A DNA stretch of 64,000 bases, taken from the NCBI GenBank assembly GCA_028023455.1, contig JAQFVV010000002.1, positions 30,203,725 through 30,267,724 of the forward strand, given 5' to 3'. Under the pieces are notes generated by a model. That model was not told the origin of the DNA. It saw only the letters and a program-made list of their open reading frames with translations, and did no database searches. Positions 22,232 through 33,329 of this stretch are shown piece after piece. A program made the translations under genes and the position numbers. The first letter of the stretch is position 1; every line of letters begins with the position of its first letter. This DNA is from Epiperipatus broadwayi. Taxonomy: Eukaryota > Onychophora > Udeonychophora > Euonychophora > Peripatidae.

Positions 22232-22995
22232 ATATCATGATGATTCAAAGTCTCTATAATTGCCTTACTAAGTTTGCTTTCTGGGTTGTATATTTACAAT
22301 AATGTAACTTGAAATAATATGAAGAACATCTTGTAGCCTTCTGTTTTTAAACAACTGCTTATCTTATCATGAAGCCAATTTGTTCCAAGAAATGCATAAA
22401 ATGATATTCAAATTCACCTATATTTGAAGCCATAGTACCAACAAAAACTGAATTTACCAAATATAATCAAGAAATACTGAAATATTTAGAAGAAAGGATA
22501 TTATAATTCAATTTGGGCACACGTACTATATTATTTTTGATATATTTTTGTTTAGAGGCTTAAAGAATATATTTTGGATATAATTTTGAATTTTAAATTA
22601 CATTAATTACACTTGGTTAAATTCATGAATTTTACAAGATAGCTTGTTGATAATCACTATCACTCAATTAAAGGATATATATTTTTATATTTGTAATTTA
22701 AATGCATCAGACTAGTAAATCACGGTAATCTTGATTTTAGGTGTAATCATATTTATATTACTAAATATTGTCATATTGTTAATTAATTACTCTAATTACT
22801 TAAATATTATTTTTATTAATGTGTTATTGAAATTATTCTTTTTTTTATGCTTTACATTTATCTCTATTCATATATTCTACATGTATGTATGCTTGTATGT
22901 CATTGATACTAGGAGAATTATGTTCTTAGTCCTTTGATATGCACTTTGGTCCATGAACTAGAATGAATTGTGATATAAGCATTGACATTCATGTG

Positions 22996-24330
22996 ATGTG
23001 ATGTGATGTGATGTACTGTAGCTTCTCCTTAAAGGGAGTCAAGAATCTCTTAACAATTATGCCCTGAGAAACCTGTTAGCCACTTTATTTTCCATTCCCC
23101 AGTCTAAGTTTTCCCATATTCTGCTCCATCCCAATTACACAACATAATCTTTGTCAACTCTATGGCCTTTATATCTAAATCCCCCTTATCTTTTCCCAAA
23201 CCCAGCATAAAAACCAATAATTCACTTTCTGTATAATCACTTTCTTCATATTTATTCTTCCATAACTTCATTATATGTGCCCTTTCTGTTTTCAAGCATT
23301 TACATTCAATTAACAGATGCCTAATATTTTCTATTCCTTCCTTACATAATTTACAGACTAAATCACCCATATTTTTCCACTTATATGTATATTCTCTTGT
23401 TGCTTAAGATCCCGTTCGAGCCTTAAACAATAAACTACTTTCCTTACTATTATCATATATTAACTCGCACCTAATATTCTGTTTACTTCTATATATATTT
23501 AAACTCTTTTTACTCTCCATACTAGTTCTCCATCTCTCTAACTCCCTATTCTTTATTAATAAATCTATTCTTTTATCCCATTTCTTACCATTATAACACT
23601 CAACAATCCTCCTAACACAATCATCCCATCTTTTGTACAAATATACTTATATAAATTCTTTATCCAAATCTTTTGCATACCACATTACCTTCTCACCCAT
23701 CTTGTTGCCTGCCCTTTACTCATAACCCAATTAAATACTATTTTGGTTATTCTTTTATTATTCATAAACTGCAATCTACCAAACATTTTCATTTTACTTT
23801 TTGCATCTCTCATATGAAAACTTGACCATCCCATTTCTCCTTGAATTGCCTCCCTTGCTGTCTATACATCTGCATTCAATGCATGTCTTCCTACTTCCCT
23901 TTGAACTTTTTCTAAATAATCTAATACCCCTTTACTAACACATAATGCATCATCACCATATGTTAACCCTGCTACTGCAACTTCCTTCCATATAATTCTA
24001 TCTACATCATATTTATTATATGAAAACACTGTTAATTTCTTTATCAATCCTTTTCTTTTCTTTGCTTCATTTATCAATTTTTTCTCCCATTCATCCAAAT
24101 AATTTTTCTGATTACTTAAAATAATTCCCAAATAACTATATCTATTCACCACACTTAACTTAATATCTCCCAATAAAAATTCTACATCTTTTCTTTCCCT
24201 AGTATTAACCATCATTATATTTGATCTTTTTTTTACTAAATTTAATTCCCATCTCTTTACCCATGTCCTCAGCATAACTTCCATATCTTCTCTTCTTTCT
24301 GCACACAAAAATATATCACAAAAAGAGACC
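22996..24330 (-). pseudogene. 5'-truncated LINE, RT C-terminal half
   Basis: Reading on the minus strand from 24330: a damaged (F)ADD region, then REDMEVMLRTWVKRWELNLV, YSYLGIILSN, WKEVAVAGLTYGDDALCV, RIVECYNGKKWDKR, ELERWRTSMESKKSL, and a C-terminal C..C...H...C knuckle (VCKLCKEGIENIRHLLIECK). A 3' tail of TGATG repeats follows at about 22996-23020. Frameshifts near 23860, 23640 and 23400 split it into three open pieces (23862-24308, 23404-23640, 23104-23370). The copy at 61217-62510 is the same family. Confidence 0.85.
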
Positions 24331-25009
24331 CAGATGTATATATATATATATTAATAATCAGGACGTCTATGCATCTTTAAAAATATATTAATAATCATAA
24401 TTAATATATTAGTATAAATTTTAATTATTTTATTTGAAGAGATTTATAAGATCTTAATTTTTAGTTAAAGTTATTTAATATTAAAAAAATGACTTGTATA
24501 GATCATATGTATGTTTTAAAATATAAGTGCTGAAAAATATATATGAGACTGAAGGTCTAAATTCATATTTAAATGTTTATATTTAGAGTCTGTTGTTTTA
24601 TTGTTAAAAATAATTGCAAGCACAACACACATGTATTTGGCGACGCAATATATAAGAATTAATTTTGTCAGTAATGATATAGATATTTTGTTTATTTCAA
24701 TATATTAAGGCATAAGTAAAGCATATATTGTGGATTATGTTATAGATGTTTTATTTGGTTCAGTACATTTTTATTAGTTGAGAGCAGTTGTCTAACGGTG
24801 GATAAGCCAGGGTTTGGCCTGATCTTGTTTGCCACTCCAAGTGAACTTTTTGTTGCCACCCCATATTTTGGTACTTATGTCAGATTATTAAAAGTTGAAA
24901 ATTTTTATTTAAATTTATCTGAAACAAAAAAGAAAATAAAGTGGAATCCTAAATTTTTTATTTGGAAAAAAAAAAATACAATATATATTATTATATTGGT
25001 AATAAATTG

Positions 25010-25375
25010 AGAGGTTGCCAATCTCTCGCATTCGCCTACTGTTGCTTCTCAGACAGCCAATCAGATGTTATGACAGCAGTCTGAAGAGCGTTCAAGCTGC
25101 AACACATGACAGAGTTTTTGATAAGAAAAGGATGGTCCCATCCTCTACTCTACTTAACTTTTTATATATATAAGCCAGTCTTAAGCATCTTGGCTTGAAA
25201 GTGTGAAGCTATAAATATCTTCATGTATTACTCACTGAGTCATCCTTTTCTTGTCAAAAACTCTGTCGTGTTGCGGCTTGATCTCTCTTCAGACTACTGT
25301 CATAACATCTGATTGGCTGTCTGAGAAGCAACAGTAGGCACATGCGAGAGATTGGAAACATCTCAATTTATTACT
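25010..25375. repeat. Fold-back repeat, family J
   Basis: The left arm (25010-25145: TTGCCAATCTCTCGCAT, CAGACAGCCAATCAGATGTT, CAGAGTTTTTGAT) is mirrored at 25225-25370. The spacer is about 80 nt. Same family as 150-541 and 49310-49460. Confidence 0.82.
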
Positions 25376-26264
25376 GATTTAACAACAATATGCGATTTGC
25401 ACAATAATATTATTATTATATTAAAAAAATAAAAGAAGAAAATAAAAGATTTTAAAAACATCTCTCAGCTTCCTTGGATGCAAAATTTCACAACAGCTGT
25501 GTGAAATTGAGAGTTTTAGCTATCGTCAATATTATTATCATTGTTTATTTCCTAAAATAAGTTGAAATGTATTCTGGTAGTAACTGTCTGGTAAATGTAT
25601 GAGTTGATCTTAATTAAAAATTGATGAGAATAACTCTAATATTTAACACTAGTCACAAACATCTTGGCTTCGGTTAGGTTTTTAAGAGACTATTCTAAAA
25701 ATTTATGAATAATTTTTCAAGGATTAACTTTTTGCACTTTATTTTAAAATGGGATTGTTACTGTATTTTGGTTAGTGTAGCAATTTCTTAACTCAAGCTT
25801 ATTATCCATTACTTAAGATTACTTCGTTAAATATTTTTGGTTACTAATTTTTCTGCTGATTTTTTTCTTATCTTCTTTGTCTTATGGACTTTATTGGTGT
25901 TGTTATGGAAATGTTAAATGATTGTAATTATTATTTTCATTTTTAAAATTATTTTATTTTTTATTTAACATTATGAAATTATATTTAATCCCCGTCGATA
26001 TAAAGATTTACTTCAAAGCTTTCCCTTCACTGAAATTTGTAAAACTGTTTTACAAATTATATGTTGGCATTTTTGAATTATATATTTTAATGAAATCTGT
26101 CAATATTTTTTAAATGCTAAGCAATAGGTATTTTTTATTTTTGAGATTTTTATATATATATATATAATCAATTACTTATTAAATTGTATCTGTATTGTTT
26201 CAACCAATTTTTACTAAGTAATGATTTATGTTTAAGTAAATAACTCAGAGTATATGAACCTGAA

Positions 26265-26400
26265 CAGGAAGTAACGAAAGTTTCCAATGAGTTATATCGT
26301 ATTTGCAATCCTGTCATAACCATCCATCAGCCCAGAAGGCAGACCAATGGTAGGATTGCAAATGTGATATAACTCATTGGAAGCTTTAGTTTCTACCCGT
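26265..26400. repeat. Short fold-back next to exon c
   Basis: AGTTTCCAATGAGTTATATC and TATTTGCAATCCT (26278-26312) are mirrored by 26352-26390. The structure ends about 90 bp before the acceptor of the exon at 26493. Confidence 0.78.
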
Positions 26401-26492
26401 TTAGTTAAATCATGTGTTAATATATTTTTTATCATTAGTACTGTTTTGTGATAGAAGTTAATATTTATCATATTATTCCTTTTCCGTTGAAG

Positions 26493-26635
26493 GTTACCAA
26501 TTGAAAATTCTTCTGGTGAACTTATATATGCAGAATCTGTAGTTTCCGGGAAGAAAAAAGAAGCTATAGCTGCATGTGCTCTAGAAGCCTGTCGTATTCT
26601 TGATTCTCAAGGTCTTTTGAGACAAGCAACACATG
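26493..26635 (+). CDS. SLC4A1AP: Kanadaptin exon c (dsRBM C-terminal half)
   Basis: 143 nt between GTTGAAG and GTAATA. It encodes [36 protein letters not shown] and [11 protein letters not shown], matching the family [44 protein letters not shown]. The SGKKKEA turn followed by the alanine-rich helix corresponds to the end of a dsRBM, where basic residues contact RNA in true dsRNA-binding domains. RNA binding by kanadaptin itself is not shown by the sequence. Introns on both sides carry family A elements in opposite orientation. Confidence 0.93.
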
Positions 26636-26859
26636 GTAATAATGTTATCTTTATTACTATTATTATCATATACTGTTTCTTTTTTCTTGAGTTTTATATA
26701 TATATTGTTTAAATGATCATAACTTATTAAAAAGTCATCCAGTATCTTTTTTTATTTTATTTCTTTTATTACCTCTTTAGTTTATTAGTTTTTAAATATT
26801 TTCTCTTCTATCATTTCTTTTCTTATTATTTATATAGTTTGTTGGTTTTCTTAATAATG

Positions 26860-27166
26860 TTTTCTTTATATTAAAACAGGCAAAACTCTCCATACAGTAG
26901 TGCCCCTCAGTGCCAATCAGAGTAATCAATGGATTTCAGAAGGCTTGTGCATAAAATCTCCATCTAGTGCCTATTCGTCCAATATCCCAAGACTAGTTTC
27001 TGGTTTGTGGCCTTCATCAGTGAGGAACTTTGGATCTGAGAGCACTGCATCCATTGATTACTCTGGTTAGCACTGAGTGGCACTACTGTATGGAGAGTTT
27101 GTCCGTTTTAATAACAGTTATGTGCTAGCATAAGAAATGGTGATCATGTAATGCTTTTCTTTATAT
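26860..27166 (-). mobile_element. Family A hammerhead element with 12-bp TSD
   Basis: The unit is 26872-27154 (283 bp), with perfect TSDs TTTTCTTTATAT at 26860-26871 and 27155-27166. On the minus strand it runs long end (CATGATCACCATTTCTTATG), arm, HHR, arm. It is only about 225 bp downstream of exon c. Confidence 0.88.
26977..27035 (-). ncRNA. Type I hammerhead ribozyme, family A
   Basis: The minus strand reads GATCCAAAGTTCCTCA, CTGATGA, AGGCCACAAACCA, GAAACTAGTC, TTGGGATATTGGAC. Both core blocks are intact. Helix II has one A.C mismatch. Helix I starts UUGGGA against UCCUCA. Confidence 0.75.
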
Positions 27167-27539
27167 ATATATATTCAGTTCTTCTTTTTTTATTTTTTAA
27201 TTTTAATTCATAGTTTATGTGTTTGTTTTTTTTTTTTTGCATTTTTTAAAATTTTAGCAACATAATTAATAATATTGGTCATATAATTATAATGTCGTTA
27301 AAACGTGTATATTTTACCTTGAGATATTTGAATAAACATTTAATCAGTTTGAAAACTGATTAGAGTTTTCATATTCAGCCATAACGTCTTGGGAGAAATT
27401 AGTATTACACACTGTACGATAATAATGTGACTTAATCATATCAGCATATCCTTTCAGATGACCCCCCTCCCTCCTCTCTTTTTTAAAACCCTTATACTCC
27501 AACACAAATATTATAAAAAAAAAAATAATCACCAACATA

Positions 27540-27790
27540 TTTTTTTTTTTTTAAAAAACCACTCATCATCTGGTTTATAATAATTTTTTTTTTTTAAATA
27601 ATATATTATAAGTTTAAAAAATTTTTTAATAAATATAAAAATAAGATTATTTTGGTTTTTTTTATTTTTTTTTTTTTATATTTTTGGGTGTGTTTGGTTG
27701 TTTTGAGATGGGGGGGGGGTTGGTGGTGTTGTAGGAATTTTTTCTTAAAATTTAAAATATAAAAAAAAATAAAAAAAAATAGAATGATTA
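27540..27790. other. Low-complexity T-rich / G-run tract
   Basis: Long poly-T runs with a GGGGGGGGG run at about 27710-27718 and alternating T/A blocks. Open frames here are compositional artefacts. Confidence 0.7.
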
Positions 27791-28212
27791 TGTTTTTTAT
27801 TATCATATCAGCATATATAAATTATTTTATTTATATTCTTTAATTTCTATGTAAAATTATTTTATCACTTGAATTTTTCGCCTTAATACAATATAAGCGA
27901 GAGCAGTCTTTTTTATTCTAGTGCCATCTTTTATAAGCTTGACTTATCTATGCTTACCTGATTGCTGGTTTTTGCCTTTATCAATGAGAATTTTGAATTT
28001 AAAGTTGGAATATACAATTATTCTTCTGAAAGCACTTTTACCACTTTTTTAAAATTAAAATATATGAAATTAAAAGGCTATGAAATTTTTAAAAAAGTTA
28101 GGATTTTGATTTTTTGAATTTCACATTGTTAATTTGATAGTTAAGAAAGGTGTTAAAGGTGATGTACAAAGCATAACTTCATTGAACTAACTTCTAATCA
28201 TATATATATGTT

Positions 28213-28727
28213 GTCAAAATAAGAGTCATAGATCATGTGACCCTATCTCTTAAGCTTGTAAGTTATAAAAACAATGAGGATTGCCAATTCCTCTACAAGC
28301 TTTATGATAAATGCTTAGCCAGAGCCAGAACTTAAAATATCTTTGTCAGGAACCCCTCCCCAAACCCCTGACCATGGTTTCGTGCTTTGACACTCCTCAG
28401 AGAAGTGTCAGGGTAGGTTCAGACACTAGATCTAAAAATACCAACCCAAAGCCAAGCATTTAACTAAGTTATCTATTGAGTGGAAAATCTGAAATTTTCA
28501 GACATCTATATGTCTTCAAACCCAGCTATCCAACTCAAATAGCTATATGGGGCTGATAGATCTTCAGCCATACCATATATTAGTAGTCTTAGCAATATAA
28601 AATTGCATAAGACTTATGGCAGAGACTATAAATAGTCAAAATAAGAGTCATAGATCGTGTGACCCTATCTCTTAAGCTTGTAAATTATAAAAACAATGAG
28701 GATTGCCAATTCCTCTACAAGCTTTAT
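28213..28727 (-). mobile_element. Family C retrozyme-like element, 422-nt unit with 93-bp direct repeats
   Basis: 28213-28305 and 28635-28727 are 93-bp direct repeats differing at two positions, giving a period of 422 nt. A canonical HHR lies inside on the minus strand (28358-28412). A 1.2-unit insertion is what reverse transcription of a circular or tandem RNA would leave, as proposed for retrozymes. The segments at 28495-28635 recur near 60470-60590. The right end abuts the palindrome at 28728. Confidence 0.78.
28358..28412 (-). ncRNA. Canonical type I hammerhead ribozyme, family C
   Basis: The minus strand reads ACACTTCT, CTGAGGA, GTGT-CAAA-GCAC, GAAAC, CATGGTC, AGGGGTTTGGGG. Core blocks are complete and helix II closes with the usual G-C pair. 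Helix III is the palindrome ACCATGGT. ACUUCU pairs with AGGGGU (helix I, two G.U). Cleavage is predicted after GTC, between 28370 and 28369. This is the best canonical fit in the window. Confidence 0.87.
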
Positions 28728-28908
28728 ATTGCTTATAACACTTCTTTCATATACACTTCAATGCAAACAAATTTTCTTAAAAACTTCTTTATTTTCCTTA
28801 CAGTTTCGACTGTCCAGCAGTCTTGATCAGAGCTCTAATCTTCTTCTCTGCTTATTTAAGAAAATTTGTTTGCATTGAAGTGTATATGAAAGAAGTGTTA
28901 TAAGCAAT
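28728..28908. repeat. Perfect 54-bp inverted repeat with HHR-like loop
   Basis: 28728-28781 and 28855-28908 are exact reverse complements (54 of 54). The 73-nt spacer carries, on the minus strand, CTGATCA-A-GACTG-CTGGA-CAGTC-GAAAC, the same motif as at 9653-9762 and 55.2 kb. Exact arms imply recent origin or gene conversion. Confidence 0.85.
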
Positions 28909-29385
28909 ATATATATATGATTATATGAAGATATGCAAAGAAAGTGAAAGAGAAGAATAAAAGAACTAACTTTTAATCCCGAGTCCTCACTAATAATGGG
29001 AAATGTCAAAAGTTTTCTGAGGGTAGAATTAAAATGCAGTACCATCTAATAACTATTCAATGATAAGGAGATGGCTGTTGTTTATATTTATATGTGAGTA
29101 AAGTATTTACACTTAAATGATAAACAGCTTTATCACTACAGGATAACGACCCCTCCAACAGCTCTTGCAGAGAAATTGGGAAGAAGAAGGCAATACTCAC
29201 CAGGATTATCAATTTCTGTTCTCTGTAATGAAAGTTTGAACATTTTTTTATCCTTTTTTTTTTTTACTCTAGCTAAATTATGTTTGATATTTATTTACTA
29301 AGCAATATTGATATGATGAGCTTGGTTGGTTTTGGGTCAGCTATCTAATTAAAAAATCTTAAGTCTTTTGAAAATAAATTTTATT

Positions 29386-29445
29386 TAGCCCAGATTTGAA
29401 CCCTAGGTTGTAGGCATAGCAGGCAGACATACTATCTCTGCATTT
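29386..29445 (-). mobile_element. tRNA-like SINE fragment
   Basis: The minus strand has TCTGCCTGCTATGCCTACAA followed by a B-box-like GGGTTCAAATCTGGGC. No clear A-box or acceptor stem. Confidence 0.45.
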
Positions 29446-29449
29446 GTAG

Positions 29450-30540
29450 GCATATCCGTATGTATAATCTATTCTTCCACAGATTTGCCTATATATTATT
29501 ATCTGTGTTGGGTGAATATATGGATGTGCTTTGAGTATGTATTAAAGTTAAATGGATAAACTAATTTGAATATTAAGTCACAGAAAAGCTTTTTGAAATT
29601 AAAAACAGGACATTTTATTATTTTATAATGTGTTAAAAAGTCTGATTTAAAAAAAAGTTATGCTAAGACTTACATCCATAAGCATCAAATGATTAATTTT
29701 TAAATATGAAATTTAAATTGGTATAAATTTGTTTAGATACATGAAGAATATTAGCATTAGTTCATAGGATTTTATGGAAAGCCATATCTCCAGAATGATT
29801 CTGGTTTAGTCGAAATGTATATTGTGGAGTTGATTTGCATTTTCCTAATGACTTTCACTAAAAAATAGTACATTTAAACAAAGCACATGAGTAAAAAGAT
29901 GAAATTGTTGTTTAGATGACATCTTTAAATTAAAGTGAATGTCCTAAAATTGAGAAGATTAATAATTTCATCTATAAAGAGCATTACTGAATGTCTATAA
30001 ATAATAATAGCATAATTAGATTACTATCTAAACATTTTAACACTTTGAAAACAAAGCTGGTAATTTAAATTGATATAAATTGATGTAGGTTTACAAAGTA
30101 CTATAATATTAGAACATAAATGATGTTTAGAGAAAAGACCATATGAATGAGAATTAAATTGTATACCATGGAGTGATCTACGTATTTATGGAAGTAAAAA
30201 TGGAATTGTAAGCTAGTTATTTAAAGATAAATAGTATGTATAGATAAAAATTAGTTTTATAATTAATTTTTTGTTTTTCAACTTTACAATTTAGAATTAC
30301 ATCTGCACTAAAGTTTAAAAAGGGAAACAGATAAATCTGTATTTTTTAAAATACTTATTTACTTACTGTAATTGCAAGTATTCGTAAATACGGCAAAATA
30401 CTTTTTTTTTTTTGTTTTATTTTTTAAAAAATTACAAATTAACAAATATGACTAATGTTATATAATGTGTATGAAATTTAATCAAGTTACTATAATTGAT
30501 AGTTTATTAAAAAAATTATTTTTTTTAATAATAATCAAAA
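29450..30540. other. Intron sequence without recognised features
   Basis: AT-rich, with a loosely repeated theme (AAATTGGTATAAATTT...) around 29710-30150 suggesting old internal duplication. No gene recognised. Confidence 0.4.
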
Positions 30541-30551
30541 ATAAAGATCTT

Positions 30552-30615
30552 TATGGTGTAATAGTTAGTGCATTAAACTGCTTCTCCTGTGAACTAAAAT
30601 TCAAATCAAAGTGGT
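30552..30615 (+). mobile_element. tRNA-like SINE fragment
   Basis: TATGGTGTAATAGTTAGTGC resembles a tRNA A-box region and AAATTCAAATC resembles a B-box 40 nt later. The acceptor stem is not preserved, so it is not called a tRNA gene. Confidence 0.42.
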
Positions 30616-31104
30616 TGTGAGGAACTTTTTAGATAGCTAAGGGTTTTCTAAGCAAATGTAATTTTTTTTTTACAGATAGTTTAGAACTATTCTGTTCATT
30701 TACTATTCATTGGTAATAGGCACTAAGCTATATTTAGTTACGGAGTAAAGGTCCTAAGATATTGTAATTATAAGAATGCACTCATCATAAAAGAAAAACT
30801 TGATCATAATAGAATATAACATTCTCAGTAATAAGAAAAGTGTCTTAATTTATGGCTTCTGAGCTTACTGTTTATCTTTATCTTTAATTAACTTTATAGT
30901 GGGTTTTACATTTTGGAATCAAATTATTAATTATAAGTTCTTTTGAAAACATTATGACTAACTAAGTAAATAAGAATAAATGGTAATAAAACTGTTATTT
31001 ACTTTGACGGAGGGGGGGGTGGTGTAAGAATATAATTAATAAATGGTTTTTTCTTTTACAAATTTTCTTTGTTTATTTTTAATTTAATTATTTTTGTCCA
31101 ATAG

Positions 31105-31262
31105 AAAGTCGCAAAAGAAAAAAAAAGAACTGGGAGGAAGATGATTATTATGATAGTGATGAAGATACCTACTTAGATCGAACAGGTACCATCGAGAAGA
31201 AAAGAATGCAGAGGATAAGGCAGTCCGGAAAAGATGATCATGCAGAAACATATACTTCACTA
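31105..31262 (+). CDS. SLC4A1AP: Kanadaptin exon d (basic stretch and DSDEDTYLDRTG block)
   Basis: 158 nt between TTTGTCCAATAG and GTAAGT, in phase with 26635 (split GAA codon). It encodes ESRKRKKKNWEEDDYYDSDE, then DTYLDRTGTIEKKRMQRI and AETYTSL, closely following the family ESRKRKxKNWExxDFYDSDxDTFLDRTGxIEKKR. The SRKRKKK run is a plausible nuclear localisation signal. It ends on a complete codon (phase 0). Confidence 0.94.
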
Positions 31263-31479
31263 GTAAGTTAGGATGAAATCAATATTTTGTTTAACATTGC
31301 AATAAAAGATAGTGAGATGTTATAAAAAGCATTGTTGAATAATAAAATAATCATTTAATTTATGTTATATTTCATTTTTGTCATATTCTGCACTTTTTTT
31401 TCTTATTATTATTATTATTTAAAGAGATTAAGAATAAACATGCATTCTTTATATACATGCTTTAAACGGAATATCTTTA

Positions 31480-32135
31480 ATGCCGTATTTACTGGCGCAT
31501 AGAACACTGCAGGATGTACCCCCCTTTTTTATACACATTTTAAAGAAAAAATAATAATTTTCTACATTTTTTTCATGAATTTCCATAAACATTTATTGTA
31601 CTAATTTTATAGTTATTTATGTCTACTAAAAATATAACTAGGGCGCACTATAATTAGGTAGCTTTTAATCTTCATTCTCAAAATCCAAAAATTTATCTCC
31701 AGAGCTAAACATTTTGAAGATTATCTCGTTTCTTAACTGTACGTTATTTACCTTGTGGATAGATTTATATTTTTGAGAGACCTTTATATATATATTTTAA
31801 CCGTTTAATTTTGAAATAATTTTTTAAAAATTATGAGAATATTAAGTTATTTTGAATGTTTCGCTCTGAAATTAATATCATGATGAGAGTATATACGTAT
31901 TGGTATGACCATATTGTGTAGCTATATATAGCTTACATGCATGTGTATTTGTAACAAAAAATTTTGTTTCACAAAAGGATAAAATGCAGTTGAATACTTC
32001 TACATATAAACCAGAAGTTTACGACTGATTGAAATTTCAACTCATAATTTTGATTATTGCCACAAAAGACGCACCCCATATTTTTGGCGTAATTTGAGGG
32101 GGGGAAAGTGTGACCTTTACGCCGGCAAATATGAT
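31480..32135. mobile_element. Non-autonomous TIR element, uninterrupted copy
   Basis: The left end TATTTACTGGCGCATAGAAC and the right end ACGCCGGCAAATA are imperfect inverted repeats. The body matches 17640-18560 minus its LINE insertion. No transposase frame was found. Confidence 0.65.
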
Positions 32136-32189
32136 ATATTTTATCAATAATAATATCAAAAAATGTCTTTAAAGAAATGTCAAGCAAAT

Positions 32190-33250
32190 GAAATAGAAAT
32201 AAATAGAAAGATATAATTATTGTTAAGTACTCTTCAAAACTCGATATTTGTCGGAAACAAATTTATTTTATTTGTTGAAAGTCATATTATTGATTTTACA
32301 TCGTCCACTGACAAAAAAACATTCCAAAGCAGCAAGAAAATGTTACATGACTTGTTAGTTGTTTACGTCTAACATTTAACAAAAATTAATACAATATCAT
32401 TCTTGTAATTTAAAAGCAATTAAATTTTAAAGACTGCATTCAATCTGTAACTATCTTTCTTATTTTTCAGTAAGTAGTTTAAGTTGTAGGTCATTTTAAT
32501 CTGTGTAGTTATGATATATTGGGATTGAAAATTATTTCTCCAAATATACCGAAGTGAACAGTAACTGGAGTATGTGTCCCTAAATAGATTTGTGCTACAA
32601 AGGAAATGATGAAATGTTACGCAAATATCAACTTATAGAAATAATAAAGATTGAAATGACAGAAAAATTACAATTATTTCAATTAATAATTATTTTGTTT
32701 TAAATAAATACTACTTTAAATAGAAACTGTCTAAGCTAATGAAATAGATTGCTTAGTATGATTCTAATATAGAAATCTGTGGTTAAATTTTTAAATTTAG
32801 CTAAAGAAAAAATAATATAATTTATAGCATAAAATAAGTCTTTTTCATTAATGTATTGAAAGTCAATTACTATTGTTTATTTTGAATCAAAAAAGGGGCT
32901 AAAGGAATCAATTTTCATTAAAAAAATTATTTCTCTCCCTGATTAAAGAATTTAACCTTATATTGCTTTGCTTTGTGAATGTAAAAAAAAAAATATTATT
33001 GTATTTGAAAATTATTATCAGCATTTTTATTAATTAAAGGAAATTCAATCTTGAGATACTGAGCTGTAGATGTCTGGGTAATTCCTATCCATGGTTACAA
33101 ATATTGAGACACAGATTACCTCGGGAACTTGCCAAGACAAAAAAAGATAATGTTGCTCACAGGACTATGCCAGTTAAATTTGTAGTCATAATAAAATGCA
33201 TGCCGACAGAATTTTCATGATGACCATTAGATTGTTAAGAGGCCACATCT
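32190..33250. other. Intron sequence without recognised features
   Basis: AT-rich intron; nothing recognised. Confidence 0.45.
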
Positions 33251-33261
33251 CCTTGCTGCTT

Positions 33262-33325
33262 TCTTGGGATTTGAACATGTAACTGTCTGATTGTAGCCTA
33301 ATCAGTGAGTTATTGCTTAAGTTGT
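33262..33325 (-). mobile_element. tRNA-like SINE fragment
   Basis: The minus strand has AATAACTCACTGATTAGGCT followed by a B-box-like ATGTTCAAATCCC. Partial only. Confidence 0.4.
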
Positions 33326-33329
33326 TCAT

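Noticed and set aside
27606-27806. Lys/Phe-rich open frame
   Set aside because: Pure low-complexity tract.
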